Positions 18,518-30,182 of a DNA stretch of 64,000 nt are shown one piece after another. The notes beneath the pieces were generated by a model. It did not search any database and had not been told where the DNA came from. It saw only the letters and a program-made list of their open reading frames with translations. The translations under genes were made by a program, and so were the position numbers. The stretch is from CALOBA01 sp942491465 (GTDB taxonomy: Bacteria; Pseudomonadota; Gammaproteobacteria; Chromatiales; Chromatiaceae): contig CALOBA010000037.1 in assembly GCA_942491465.1 (NCBI GenBank), positions 1 to 64,000 of the forward strand. Direction: 5' to 3'. How positions within the stretch are numbered: position 1 is the first letter of the stretch; the number at the start of each line of letters is the position of its first letter.

Positions 18518-18523
18518 AGTATA
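18518..18523 (-). promoter_or_regulatory. Candidate -10 box for fbp
   Basis: TATACT on the minus strand, 79 bases before the fbp start. The -35 region at the expected distance is poor (TTAGAA-like), so activation by a regulator would be needed if this is the promoter. Confidence 0.3.
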
Positions 18524-18737
18524 GGGCTTTTTGTACCATTTTTCTAAGTCTTATCTCCTTGCCCCCGCCAACGGTCGCCTAAATCGTGCCTGTCTGCTTG
18601 CCCCGAGGTCCAGTAACAGAGCATCGCTGTCGGCAGCGCAACCCGGCGCCTAACTGCAAAGGTGCCCATGCCACCCGACCATCGTCGTCTTGCGTCCCCG
18701 GCGCCGCCGCGCCCTGGCGACGGCGCCGGCTCCTGGC

Positions 18738-18884
18738 TCAGCCCCGCCGCCCCTCGACCCGGACCCGCACCGCCTCGCGCTCGCGCCGCAAGCGCCGAAG
18801 CGCGGCGAGCTGCCAGAAGCAGAAGCCGAGGGCGGAGCCGAAGAAGAGGATGGCCTGGAGGCCCTTGAAGGTGTGATATTCCAT
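18738..18884 (-). CDS. Small (48 aa) single-pass membrane protein
   Basis: ATG 18884 has AGAGGTAG about eight bases upstream. The frame encodes MEYHTFKGLQ, a hydrophobic segment (AILFFGSALGFCFWQLAAL, residues 11-29) and a strongly basic Arg/Glu tail (RRLRREREAVRVRVEGRRG), then TGA. This layout, an N-out or N-in helix with a positively charged cytoplasmic tail, is typical of tiny accessory membrane subunits. I do not recognise the family. It stands alone between fbp and the BASS transporter. Confidence 0.55.
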   Translation of the reverse strand: MEYHTFKGLQAILFFGSALGFCFWQLAALRRLRREREAVRVRVEGRRG

Positions 18885-19046
18885 CGATGTCTACCTCTGG
18901 ATGGGTGAAGCGTTCAGGTTCAACTGTCGGCGCACGGGGCCGTGCGTCGACAGTGGCTCGACGGATCGTTAAGCCCGTCCTGAAGACCAATTAACGTCCA
19001 AACCAAACATAGACAACCCATAGACAAACGCCCAAGCGCTGCGGTT

Positions 19047-20012
19047 TTAGCGGCGTCTGCCCCGTGGGGGCAATGCCCGCCCAGCCGGCACCGACCGCGA
19101 CCACAGCGCCGCGAGCAGCGATCCCGATAGGTTGTGCCACACCGAGAACAAGGCCCCCGGCAGGGCCGCAACCGCGCCGAAGTACTTCACCGCCAAGGCC
19201 ACCGCGAGCCCGGAGTTCTGCATGCCGACCTCGATAGCCAGGGTCCGCGCGGTGCGCTCGTCGCCGGTGGCGACCCGTCCGACCAGGTAGCCCAGGACCA
19301 GCCCGGAGCCGTTGTGCAGCACCACCGCGAGCGCGGTCAGCGCGCCGACGCCGGCCAGGTTGTGGCGGTTGAGCGCGACGATGATGGCAATGATGGCGAC
19401 GATGGCCAGCACCGACAGCAGCGGGAACAGAGGCTTGACCGGTTCCAGCCAACGACCGGCCAGACGGTTCACCAGCACGCCCAGGGCCACCGGCAACAGC
19501 ACCATCTTGAACACCGAGACCAACATCGCCAGCACCGGCACCGGTACCTGCTGACCGACGTAGACCAGCGTCAGCAGCGGCGTGGCGACCACGGCCAGCA
19601 GCGTCGACGCGGTGGTCAAGGTGATCGACAGCGCCAGGTCGCCACGGGCCAGGTAGCAGACCACGTTCGAGGCCGTGCCGCCCGGGCTCGCGCCCACCAA
19701 CACCAGCCCGGCGGTGAGCTCCGCGGACAGCCCCAGAGCGCGCGCGATGAGCCAAGCGGCCAGCGGCATGATCAGGAACTGCAGCACGATGCCGAGCCCG
19801 ATCGGCCCCGGCCGGCGCCAGACCGCGGTAAAGCCCGCCCAGGTCAGCGTCATCCCCATGCCGAACATCACCAGGCCCAGCAGCGGCACGATCAGGGGCT
19901 TGGCCTCCACCAGCAGGTCCGGCCACCCGGACGGCCAGAAGTAGGCCAGCAGCGCGAACAACAGCGCCCAGAGCGGAAAAGCGGCGGTCATGCGGTTCAG
20001 GATGGTGGACAC
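19047..20012 (-). CDS. Bile acid:sodium symporter (BASS) family transporter
   Basis: The GTG start at 20012 is chosen because GGGAG lies eight bases upstream, and because the BASS-like sequence (STILNRMTAAFPLWALLFA) starts there. The 321-aa protein has about ten membrane segments. The family signatures LVLVGASPGGTASNVVCYLARGD and EVGMQNSGLAVALA (quoted in part) form the two crossed, sodium-binding regions. Such proteins move organic anions with sodium; the substrate here is unknown. It is divergent from the lipoprotein gene at 20138. Confidence 0.88.
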   Translation of the reverse strand: MSTILNRMTAAFPLWALLFALLAYFWPSGWPDLLVEAKPLIVPLLGLVMFGMGMTLTWAGFTAVWRRPGPIGLGIVLQFLIMPLAAWLIARALGLSAELTAGLVLVGASPGGTASNVVCYLARGDLALSITLTTASTLLAVVATPLLTLVYVGQQVPVPVLAMLVSVFKMVLLPVALGVLVNRLAGRWLEPVKPLFPLLSVLAIVAIIAIIVALNRHNLAGVGALTALAVVLHNGSGLVLGYLVGRVATGDERTARTLAIEVGMQNSGLAVALAVKYFGAVAALPGALFSVWHNLSGSLLAALWSRSVPAGRALPPRGRRR

Positions 20013-20137
20013 GGGCGGGGCTCCCGGAAGGCTGGGCCGATGATCCGGCAACCTTACCAGTCTCGACCGCTGCCCGCCGGATACGGCTACAATGGCGCCC
20101 ACCGAATCACCGCGCAGCCGCCATCCCAGGAGCCCAG

Positions 20138-20635
20138 ATGCCGTATCAGCGTGCACGTCCGCTTCAACTCGCCGCCCTCCTCGCCCTCGGCATCCTGACC
20201 GCCGGCTGTGCCGGAGACGACAAGATCACCAGAATGCTCAACCTCGGCAGCCTGTTCCATGGCCCTTCAGAACAAGGCTTCCTGGAGCGCGTCCGCCACT
20301 ACTGCGCCGACTATCCCGTCGGCGAGGCCACCGTGGGCAGCCTGCTCGCCACCGATCCGACCTTCCAGACGATGATCGGTCGTCTCTACCGTGGCGACCT
20401 GTCCAACGACGCCTTCGCCTTCCAAGTCCTGGAGCTGCACCCGGCCGCGGATGCCAACGTCCCCGCCACCGGCTGCCTCGTCAATCAGCTCGACGCCTGC
20501 TTCGCCGGCCGCTGTCGGGTGCCGGAAACGCCGGCCGCCGCGGCGCCGATGCCGCCGACGGAAAACACCGAGGATGCGGCTATGCTGGCGCCGATCGACA
20601 CCCCGCCGGCAGAGCCGCCAAAGCCGCTGCCCTGA
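20138..20635 (+). CDS. Hypothetical lipoprotein
   Basis: The 165-aa product has a signal peptide with lipobox LTAGC (Cys24), so it should be lipidated and anchored in a membrane. The mature domain (about residues 25-130) has four Cys residues (in HYCADYP, GCLVNQL, DACFAGRC), which may form disulfides in the periplasm, then an Ala/Pro-rich tail. I do not recognise the family. It lies 49 bases upstream of treZ, but no functional link is evident. Confidence 0.7.
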   Translation: MPYQRARPLQLAALLALGILTAGCAGDDKITRMLNLGSLFHGPSEQGFLERVRHYCADYPVGEATVGSLLATDPTFQTMIGRLYRGDLSNDAFAFQVLELHPAADANVPATGCLVNQLDACFAGRCRVPETPAAAAPMPPTENTEDAAMLAPIDTPPAEPPKPLP

Positions 20636-20684
20636 CCCGAACGGCCGAGCCGGCCCCTGATCGGCCCGGCCGCCGACGCGCCCC

Positions 20685-22538
20685 ATGTCCCTCTATACCC
20701 AGCACCGGATGCCCTTCGGCGCCGAATGCGTCCCTGGCGGCGGCGTACGCTTCCGGCTGTGGGCCCCCGCGCTGAACCTGGTCGACATCTGCCTTGAGCG
20801 CCCGCGCGCCGGTGCCGACGGCGGGCGCATGCGCCGGCTGGAAGGCGGCTGGTTCGAACTCACCATGGCGGACGCGGCCCCCGGGGACCGCTACCGCTTC
20901 CAGCTGCCCGACGGCATGCTGGTGCCCGATCCGGCCTCCCGCTTCCAGCCCGAGGACGTGCACGGCCCCAGCGAGATCATCGATCCCGCCGGCTTCCAAT
21001 GGGACGACGACGGCGGGGCGGAATCGCGTTGGCGCGGCCGGCCTTGGCACCAGGCCGTGATCTACGAGCTGCACGTCGGCACCTTCTCCGCGAGCGGCGA
21101 CTACGCCGGCGTCGAGGCGCGGCTGGACCGACTGGTCGAGCTGGGCATCACCGCCATCGAGCTGATGCCGCTGGCGGACTTCCCCGGCGGGTGCAACTGG
21201 GGCTACGACGGCGCCCTGTTGTTCGCCCCCGACCACCGCTACGGCCATCCCGACGACCTCAAGGGACTGGTGCGCGCCGCGCATCGGCGCGGCCTGATGG
21301 TCCTGCTCGATGTGGTCTACAACCACTTCGGCCCCGAGGGCAACTACCTGCACCTCTACGCCCCGGGGGTCTTCCACAGCGACCGCCATACGCCCTGGGG
21401 CGCGGCCATCTGCTTCGACGGCCCGCACAGCGCCCCGGTGCGGGACTTCTTCATCCACAACGCCCTGTATTGGATCGAAGAATACCGGCTCGACGGCCTG
21501 CGCCTCGACGCCGTCGACCGCATCGACGACCGCTCCCGCCCGGACATCCTCGACACCCTGGCCGAGCGTATCCAGGCCGGCCCCGGCCGCGAGCGTCAGA
21601 TCCACCTGGTGCTGGAGAACGACCGCAACGACGCCCGGCGCTATGCCCGCGCCCCGGATGGCCGCCCCACCCGCTTCACCGCCCAGTGGAACGACGACTT
21701 CCACCACGCCTGCCACGCCCTGCTCACCGGCGAGGACGACGGCCACTACCAGGACTTCAAGGACCATCCCATCGCGCACCTGGGGATCGCCCTGGCCGAG
21801 GGCTTCGCCTACCAAGGCGCCGCCTCCGCCTTTCGCGACGGCGCACCCCGCGGCCGGGCCAGCGCCCACCTGCCGCCGCTGGCCTTCGTCAACTTCCTGC
21901 AGAACCACGACCAGGCCGGCAACCGCGCCTTCGGCGAGCGCCTGCACCAGCTCATCCCCAGCGCGGCCATGGACGCCGCCCTGGCCGTCCTGCTGCTGGC
22001 CCCGGCACCGCCGCTGCTGTTCATGGGTCAGGAGTGCGACGCCGACAGCCCGTTCCTGTTCTTCTGCGACTTCGGCCCGGAGCTTGCCACGGCGGTGCGC
22101 GAGGGCCGCCTGCGCGAATTCGCCCGCTCCAAACGCTTTGCCGACGCCGCCGCCCGCGGCGGCATCCCGGACCCGAACGACCCCGCCACCTGCGAGCGCT
22201 CGCGCATCCGTTGGGACGCCCTGCAAGGCCCCGCCCACCAGCATCGGCTCGCCCTGCACCGCCAGCTGCTCGCCATCCGGCACCGCGAGATCGTCCCGCG
22301 CCTGCCGGCCATCGCGCACGGCGGCCGCTGGCAACGCATCGGCGAGACCGCCCTGGTCGTGGACTGGGACGTCGGCCCACGCGAGCGCCTGCGGCTGCTG
22401 GCCAACCTGGGCGCCGAGGCGATCCGCCTGGATGATCCCGTCGACGCCGATCAGCTGCTCTACGCCCATCCGCAACCGGACGCCAGCCCCAACCTACTGC
22501 CCGCGTGGGGCGTGCGATGGGCCATCTCGCCCTGCTGA
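20685..22538 (+). CDS. treZ: Malto-oligosyltrehalose trehalohydrolase
   Basis: Releases trehalose from maltooligosyl-trehalose in the TreY/TreZ route from glycogen. The 617-aa protein (family about 580-620) has an N-terminal beta-sandwich (FGAECVPGGGVRFRLWAP) and a GH13 barrel. The barrel holds VIYELHVGTFS, DVVYNHFGPEGNY, the nucleophile region GLRLDAVDRI near residue 275, the acid/base Glu in LVLENDRND near 310 and NHDQAGNRAFG near 408. That set separates it from glycogen branching enzyme. TreY is not in the window. Trehalose would serve as osmoprotectant. Repeat copy C follows 36 bases after the stop. Confidence 0.88.
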   Translation: MSLYTQHRMPFGAECVPGGGVRFRLWAPALNLVDICLERPRAGADGGRMRRLEGGWFELTMADAAPGDRYRFQLPDGMLVPDPASRFQPEDVHGPSEIIDPAGFQWDDDGGAESRWRGRPWHQAVIYELHVGTFSASGDYAGVEARLDRLVELGITAIELMPLADFPGGCNWGYDGALLFAPDHRYGHPDDLKGLVRAAHRRGLMVLLDVVYNHFGPEGNYLHLYAPGVFHSDRHTPWGAAICFDGPHSAPVRDFFIHNALYWIEEYRLDGLRLDAVDRIDDRSRPDILDTLAERIQAGPGRERQIHLVLENDRNDARRYARAPDGRPTRFTAQWNDDFHHACHALLTGEDDGHYQDFKDHPIAHLGIALAEGFAYQGAASAFRDGAPRGRASAHLPPLAFVNFLQNHDQAGNRAFGERLHQLIPSAAMDAALAVLLLAPAPPLLFMGQECDADSPFLFFCDFGPELATAVREGRLREFARSKRFADAAARGGIPDPNDPATCERSRIRWDALQGPAHQHRLALHRQLLAIRHREIVPRLPAIAHGGRWQRIGETALVVDWDVGPRERLRLLANLGAEAIRLDDPVDADQLLYAHPQPDASPNLLPAWGVRWAISPC

Positions 22539-22574
22539 CCCGCACTCGGCGGCCGAGCACCTTGCCCCGCCGCC

Positions 22575-22679
22575 TAAGTCAAGGTTCAGAAACAAGTGGT
22601 GTAGACGCAACCACGAAACGGCCAACCCAAAGGTTCTGCGAGCGAGCGTCTGCACCACTTGTTTTTGAACCGATCCTAA
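22575..22679 (+). repeat. 99-bp palindromic MITE-like element, copy C
   Basis: The element (22578-22676) is flanked by TAA at 22575-22577 and 22677-22679. It lies 36 bases after treZ with its TCAA-type end toward treZ. The loop is slightly more diverged than in other copies (GTAGACGC and TTTTTGAACC variants). Confidence 0.85.
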
Positions 22680-22819
22680 GCCGCCTGCGTCCCTGATCCC
22701 CTATCCCCGCCCGCCATCGCGGGGCGCACCCGATCGGTGCAACAAGTCGCTGCATCGACAAGCCAAGCGCAGTCCAGTAACCCTTGACGCCCGACCGGTA
22801 GCACACTAGCGTCTTCTCC

Positions 22820-23927
22820 ATGTCCCTACTCAACGACGAACCGACCCTCAACGATCAGCTCGACCGCAAGTGGCTGGTCCAAGAGGTCAGCGATGTGGTC
22901 GCCACCTGCGACCCGCCCCAGGTCTTCGGCATCCACGGCGATTGGGGGCTTGGCAAGACCAGCTTCCTGCACCAGCTCCAGCACGACCTAACCGGGGCAT
23001 GCCCGGCCCAAGGCGTCGAGCAGCCGGACGACCACGCGCAGGGGGGCGCCGGTCGCCACCGCAATCACGTCCGCGCGGTCTGGTTCGAGGCCTGGCGCTA
23101 CCAGCACGAGCGCGCCCCGGTGGTCGCGCTGCTGCAGGAGATCCGCGCCCAGCTCGACTGGCAGACCAAGCTGCGCGGCAGCGCGGCCAAGCTGATGGAG
23201 GTCTCCATCCGCGGCTCGCTGATGGCCCTGGAGGACATCACCAAGAAGATCGGCATCCAGGCATCGAAGCTGCAGCAGGCCGGCGAGCGATGGGAACGCG
23301 ACCACTTGGCCACCGCCCTGCCCTCGCACACCGTCCGCGGCTTCCTCGCCGAGGCCATCGACAAGCTGCTGCCGGAGCCCGTCGACGGACAGCCCAAGCC
23401 CCGCCTCGTCGTGCTGATCGACGACCTCGACCGCTGCGAGGGCGAGGCCGCGTTTCGGCTGCTGGAGGGGCCTGGCCAACCTGCTGCGACGCATGGCGCC
23501 GATCTATGCGCGACGCTGCGACGATCTGGCCGATGTCAGCGACGGCAACCTGCTCGATGCCGACGCCGCCGACGAGGCGACCCGGCTGCTGATCGTCGCC
23601 TACATCTACCAATTCCACCCGGAGCTGTACCGGCGCTGGGAGGCGTCGCCAGACCTGTTCATGCGCCTGCGCGACTGGCTCACGGCACCCGGCGCCCTCG
23701 ACGCGCCCCCGCCGCTGTTCGCCGATCTCGACCTGCCGCGCAAGGTCACCATCGACGAGACGACAGCGACCCCGCGGCACAGCATCGAGAACGCCTTTCC
23801 AGACCCGTCCGAGAGCGCGACCTTCTGGATACAGCCGCTGCTGATCGAGCTGGACGCCTCGGTCCAGGGTGACGACTTCCTGCCCTATCTGCGCGCCGGC
23901 AGCGCCGGCTACCGGAGGGACCGATGA
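22820..23927 (+). pseudogene. KAP-family P-loop NTPase, internally deleted and frameshifted
   Basis: From ATG 22820 the frame encodes a KAP-type NTPase N-terminus: Walker A GDWGLGKTS (about residues 40-48), the conserved VRAVWFEAWRYQHE segment and Walker B LVVLIDDLDRCEGE (about 196-209). At about 23471 the frame breaks: LLEG is joined, with a one-base shift, to a segment (LANLLRRMAPIYARRCDDL) that belongs much later in KAP proteins. The C-terminal part (23493-23927) remains open. About 150-250 residues of the usual NTPase core seem missing. KAP NTPases are membrane-associated or defence-related in bacteria. Its stop overlaps the NACHT start, so the two form one unit. It may be inactive. Confidence 0.75.
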
Positions 23928-26458
23928 GCCGCCAACCCCCGGACATGGCCTCGCCCCAGGCCGACCCGACGCTGCGCAACTATCTGCGCAGCGTCCGCGA
24001 CTGGCACGGATACATCCGCTTCCTCGGCCTGCCGCACCTGCGCGAGAACCCCGACGTGGTCATCGACCGGCTGTTCGTCGAGCCGCGTCTGGCCGGCGGG
24101 TCCATCTCTGGCGACCAAGACCCGGCCCGATGGCCCGAGACCGCCGACCTGCTGAGCACCATCGCCCAGCAGCACCGCCTGGTCCTGCTCGGCGACCCCG
24201 GCAGCGGCAAGTCGACGCTGGTCAGCTGGGTCTGCTGGCAGCTTGCGCAGCCACGCCCGGGGCGCTGGGTCGAGCGGCTTGGGCCGCTGGTGCCGCTGCC
24301 GATGACCTTGCGGGAGCTGAGCATCGGGCCGGCACTGGATTGGGACGGGCTGCTGGCGGCCTTTCTGGCGCATCCGCTCGCCCAGCCGCTGCGCGACAGG
24401 GCGATGCTCGCCGACCTGCTGCAACGCGGTCAGGCGATGATCCTACTCGACGGTCTCGACGAGATCGCCGACCTGGCCAGCCGCCGCGCATTGCGCCGGG
24501 CCGTCCAGGCGGGCATGGCCCAATACCCCGGCTGTCGTTGGGTGTTGACGTCGCGCATCGTTGGCTACGATGAGGTGCCGTTCGATGACGCCGAAGATCC
24601 CTTATCTAAGCGTTCCGACGAGGGCGCACCGAACGAAGATGGCCTAAGTGGCCAGATCGCCGACCCGGAATCGGAGACAGCAGACCTTCATTTTTCCAGC
24701 GTCGCGACAAGTGTCTTGCGACGCCTCGGCTCGGGCCTCTCAGCAGCCGCCGGTTCCCGCGCACCCGGTAGCATCGCCGCCAGACGCCACCTGGCACCCT
24801 TCAACGACACTCAGATCAAGCAGTTCGTCGATGCCTGGTACGTGCTGCGCGAGCCCGTGCGCACCCGCGCCGCCGACAACGCCCAAGACCTGACCCGGGC
24901 GATCCAGGCCGACCCGACCACCCGCCGCCTCGCCCGCACGCCGAACCTGCTGACGATGATGGCCCTGATCCATCGCGTCCGCGCCCGGCTGCCCCACGGT
25001 CGCGCCCTGCTCTACGGCGAGATCGCCCAGGCCTATCTGCAGTCCATCGACGAGTTTCGCGGCCTGACCGATACCGACTACTCGCTCGCCCAGAAGCGCC
25101 GCTGGCTCGCGCGCATCGCCTTTGAGATGCAGCGCAGCGCCGCCGACGCTGGTCCAAAGGCCGGCGCCGATGTCCCCACCGGTCGACCGATGCTCGCCAC
25201 CGCCGACCAGGTCCGCGGCTGGGTCCGCTCGGCCATGTCGGCATCCGGCCTCGGCGACGATCCGGCCACCGCCGATGAGTTCATCGGCTACGTCGGAAGA
25301 CGCAGCGGCCTGTTGCTACCCCGCGGCCCCGGGGTCTTCGCCTTCCTGCACCTGTCGCTGCAGGAGTACTTCGCGGCGCTGTTCCTGATGGAACAGGTCA
25401 TGTCCCCGCGCTGGATACGCTCCGGCCAAGGCGCCGACGGCGCCTCCCAAGACGACCTCCGCCGCTACGCCCGCGACGAGCGCTGGCAGGAGACCCTGCT
25501 GTTCCTGTTCGAGCTGCTGGCCGACCAGCCCGACTGGACGGGGACCCTGGCCGAGGCCCTGTTCGGCGAAGACCTCGCCGACATCGACGGGGACGACCCG
25601 GAACTGCAACCCGCCGGCCTGCTGCTGGCCCGGGTTGCCGCCGATCCGCATGTGGGGCTGGGTGAGCATCTGCGCCAACGGGCGTTTTATCGGTGTATGC
25701 GGCGGGAGCTGAACGTACAGAAACGCCTTCTCTTGGGCTTGAATGACGACGCATTCACATACGTCAACTACGTCAACACACTAGAGAAATCGATCTCCGA
25801 GATTGCCCGACCACTATTCGAGGATCGAGACGATCAAGGTCTCGCCTGGGCCAGCTTGATCGCAGCGGCTCGGGACTTGCAGGTCGACAGTCTGGTGTTA
25901 TCGGATTGTAAGCGGATGGACGACGCGTCTCCGCTTGCCCAAATTGGGCAGATCCGTCGCCTGAACATGCAAGGAACACCACTGAAGAACCTGGGGTTCT
26001 TAACGGAGCTCCCTCGCCTGGAAGCGCTTGCCATTTCAGGGGCAGGTGTCGAGGATGCGTCGGCCCTTTGCAATCTCAATCATCTCAGGGCGTTGTGGAT
26101 CACCGATCCGCCGACGAACGCTCCGATCAGCAGGTTGACTTCACTCATATCGCTTACTTTGGTTTCGCCGGCTCTCACCCAGGCCCATGTCGACCAGCTT
26201 TCCGATCTTAAAGCGCTCAAGGTATTAACAATTTTCAGCGATGCAGCAGTCGACCTATCCGCCCTCGCCGGGTTGCAGGAACTCAGCGCCTTGGGATTGG
26301 CCGGCAAGGGGATACCGGACCTTACACCTCTCGCAACCCTGCCCAGCTTAGAAATCCTCGTGCTGGATGATGATCTGGCGATACCGGACGATCAGCTCAC
26401 CATGCTGAAGCAGGCGCACCCGAAACTCTCGGTAATCCAGGGCAGCCGTTCAATTTAG
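23924..26458 (+). CDS. NACHT-domain STAND NTPase with C-terminal leucine-rich repeats
   Basis: The 844-aa protein has a short N-terminal region (residues 1-80), then a NACHT NTPase: Walker A LLGDPGSGKSTLV near 88-100, Walker B MILLDGLDEIAD near 171-182 and the sensor-like WVLTSRIVGYDE near 206-217. A helical stretch follows (RRWLARIAFEMQ, FLHLSLQEYFAALFL near 470-485, a typical winged-helix/NACHT-end motif). Residues from about 650 to 840 form leucine-rich repeats (for example IRRLNMQGTPLKNL and LEALAISGAGVEDASAL). No nuclease or protease effector domain is seen at the N-terminus. The C-terminal repeats are probably a ligand sensor, as in bacterial NACHT immune proteins. It overlaps the KAP gene by four bases. 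Confidence 0.85.
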   Translation: MSRQPPDMASPQADPTLRNYLRSVRDWHGYIRFLGLPHLRENPDVVIDRLFVEPRLAGGSISGDQDPARWPETADLLSTIAQQHRLVLLGDPGSGKSTLVSWVCWQLAQPRPGRWVERLGPLVPLPMTLRELSIGPALDWDGLLAAFLAHPLAQPLRDRAMLADLLQRGQAMILLDGLDEIADLASRRALRRAVQAGMAQYPGCRWVLTSRIVGYDEVPFDDAEDPLSKRSDEGAPNEDGLSGQIADPESETADLHFSSVATSVLRRLGSGLSAAAGSRAPGSIAARRHLAPFNDTQIKQFVDAWYVLREPVRTRAADNAQDLTRAIQADPTTRRLARTPNLLTMMALIHRVRARLPHGRALLYGEIAQAYLQSIDEFRGLTDTDYSLAQKRRWLARIAFEMQRSAADAGPKAGADVPTGRPMLATADQVRGWVRSAMSASGLGDDPATADEFIGYVGRRSGLLLPRGPGVFAFLHLSLQEYFAALFLMEQVMSPRWIRSGQGADGASQDDLRRYARDERWQETLLFLFELLADQPDWTGTLAEALFGEDLADIDGDDPELQPAGLLLARVAADPHVGLGEHLRQRAFYRCMRRELNVQKRLLLGLNDDAFTYVNYVNTLEKSISEIARPLFEDRDDQGLAWASLIAAARDLQVDSLVLSDCKRMDDASPLAQIGQIRRLNMQGTPLKNLGFLTELPRLEALAISGAGVEDASALCNLNHLRALWITDPPTNAPISRLTSLISLTLVSPALTQAHVDQLSDLKALKVLTIFSDAAVDLSALAGLQELSALGLAGKGIPDLTPLATLPSLEILVLDDDLAIPDDQLTMLKQAHPKLSVIQGSRSI

Positions 26459-26485
26459 CATCGACAACGACAGCGCCTGCCCGCC

Positions 26486-27043
26486 ATGAGAAAGGAATAC
26501 GCCAACGCCCTCCGCCAACTGTTCACCGAACGCATGCGCTCGAAGCTCCCCGATTGGCGCCCCGCACCGGCGCCGAAGCCCTGGTACTGGCCCGGCGAGC
26601 GCCTGTTCGTCAACGACCGCCAGGCCCCCGTCTGGCTGATCATCGTCTTGCAGCCCGACCTCGGCGATCACGACGCGTTCAACATCGAGATCGGCTGGTC
26701 GGTCCACGCCCGCGTGCCCGAGCTTGGCATGCGCCCGAGTCTGGATGCCCCGAACGACGGCGCCGCGGCGGGTCAGGACGAGTACCTGTGCCGCCTGAGC
26801 GCGCTGCTCCCCGCCGATCGTCGGCTGCATGGCTGGGTCGACGGCTGGGTGGTGGACGAGCGGACCTTCTCCGCCGATGCGAGCGCGACCATGGCCGCAC
26901 TCGTCGAGCGCCAGACCCGGGTCAGCGCCGCGCAGGCGCGGGCCAAGCTGGCCCCCGTTGTCGATGACGCCTGGCGGGCGCTCATGGACAAGGGCCTGCC
27001 GTTCCTCGAAGGATTGGCACCCGGTTTGGCGGATCTCCAATAA
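26486..27043 (+). CDS. Hypothetical protein downstream of the NACHT gene
   Basis: A 185-aa soluble protein (MRKEYANALRQLFTERM; later YWPGERLFVNDRQ and NIEIGWSVHAR). The pattern, a short helix, strands and a conserved Glu/Gly/Trp segment, loosely recalls DUF4304-type proteins, but I cannot assign it firmly. It starts 27 bases after the NACHT stop and is likely co-transcribed, so it may be the third component or effector of the module. No catalytic motif is obvious. Confidence 0.6.
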   Translation: MRKEYANALRQLFTERMRSKLPDWRPAPAPKPWYWPGERLFVNDRQAPVWLIIVLQPDLGDHDAFNIEIGWSVHARVPELGMRPSLDAPNDGAAAGQDEYLCRLSALLPADRRLHGWVDGWVVDERTFSADASATMAALVERQTRVSAAQARAKLAPVVDDAWRALMDKGLPFLEGLAPGLADLQ

Positions 27044-27089
27044 CCGGGCAAGGGCGCACTCTGTCCGGCGAAATCGGGTTAGCGCAGCC

Positions 27090-29879
<2,790 letters not shown>

Positions 29880-29982
29880 CGGGGGATTCGACTGCGGAGG
29901 TGCGGATGTTCGTCGAGTCTAACCCGGACAATCCGTACTGGAAAGCGGCCAAACCGGCAACGCCGCCCGCGCTGCCGCACCC

Positions 29983-30087
29983 TTAGGATCGATTCAAAAA
30001 CAAGTGGCGCAGACGCCCGCTCGCTGAGCCTTTGGATTGGCCGTTTCGTCGTTGCGTCTGCACCACTTGTTTCTGAACCTTGACTTA
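29983..30087 (-). repeat. 99-bp palindromic MITE-like element, copy D
   Basis: The element (29986-30084) is flanked by TTA at 29983-29985 and 30085-30087. It lies between the mltD-like gene (ends 30183, 95 bases away) and ppc. Outside the TTA the bases differ (CC on one side, TCC on the other), which supports a 3-bp rather than 5-bp duplication. Confidence 0.85.
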
Positions 30088-30182
30088 TCCCGGTCGGTTG
30101 CCCGAATCCTGACCCACCGCTGTCTCGTCTAGCGCGCCCAAGGAACCGACGCCGACACTGGAGCGTTCGCGATCGCGCCCGA

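Noticed and set aside
18544..18990. 148-aa open frame on the minus strand after fbp
   Set aside because: It overlaps the better supported 48-aa membrane protein frame, and its Arg/Ala-rich sequence lacks motifs.
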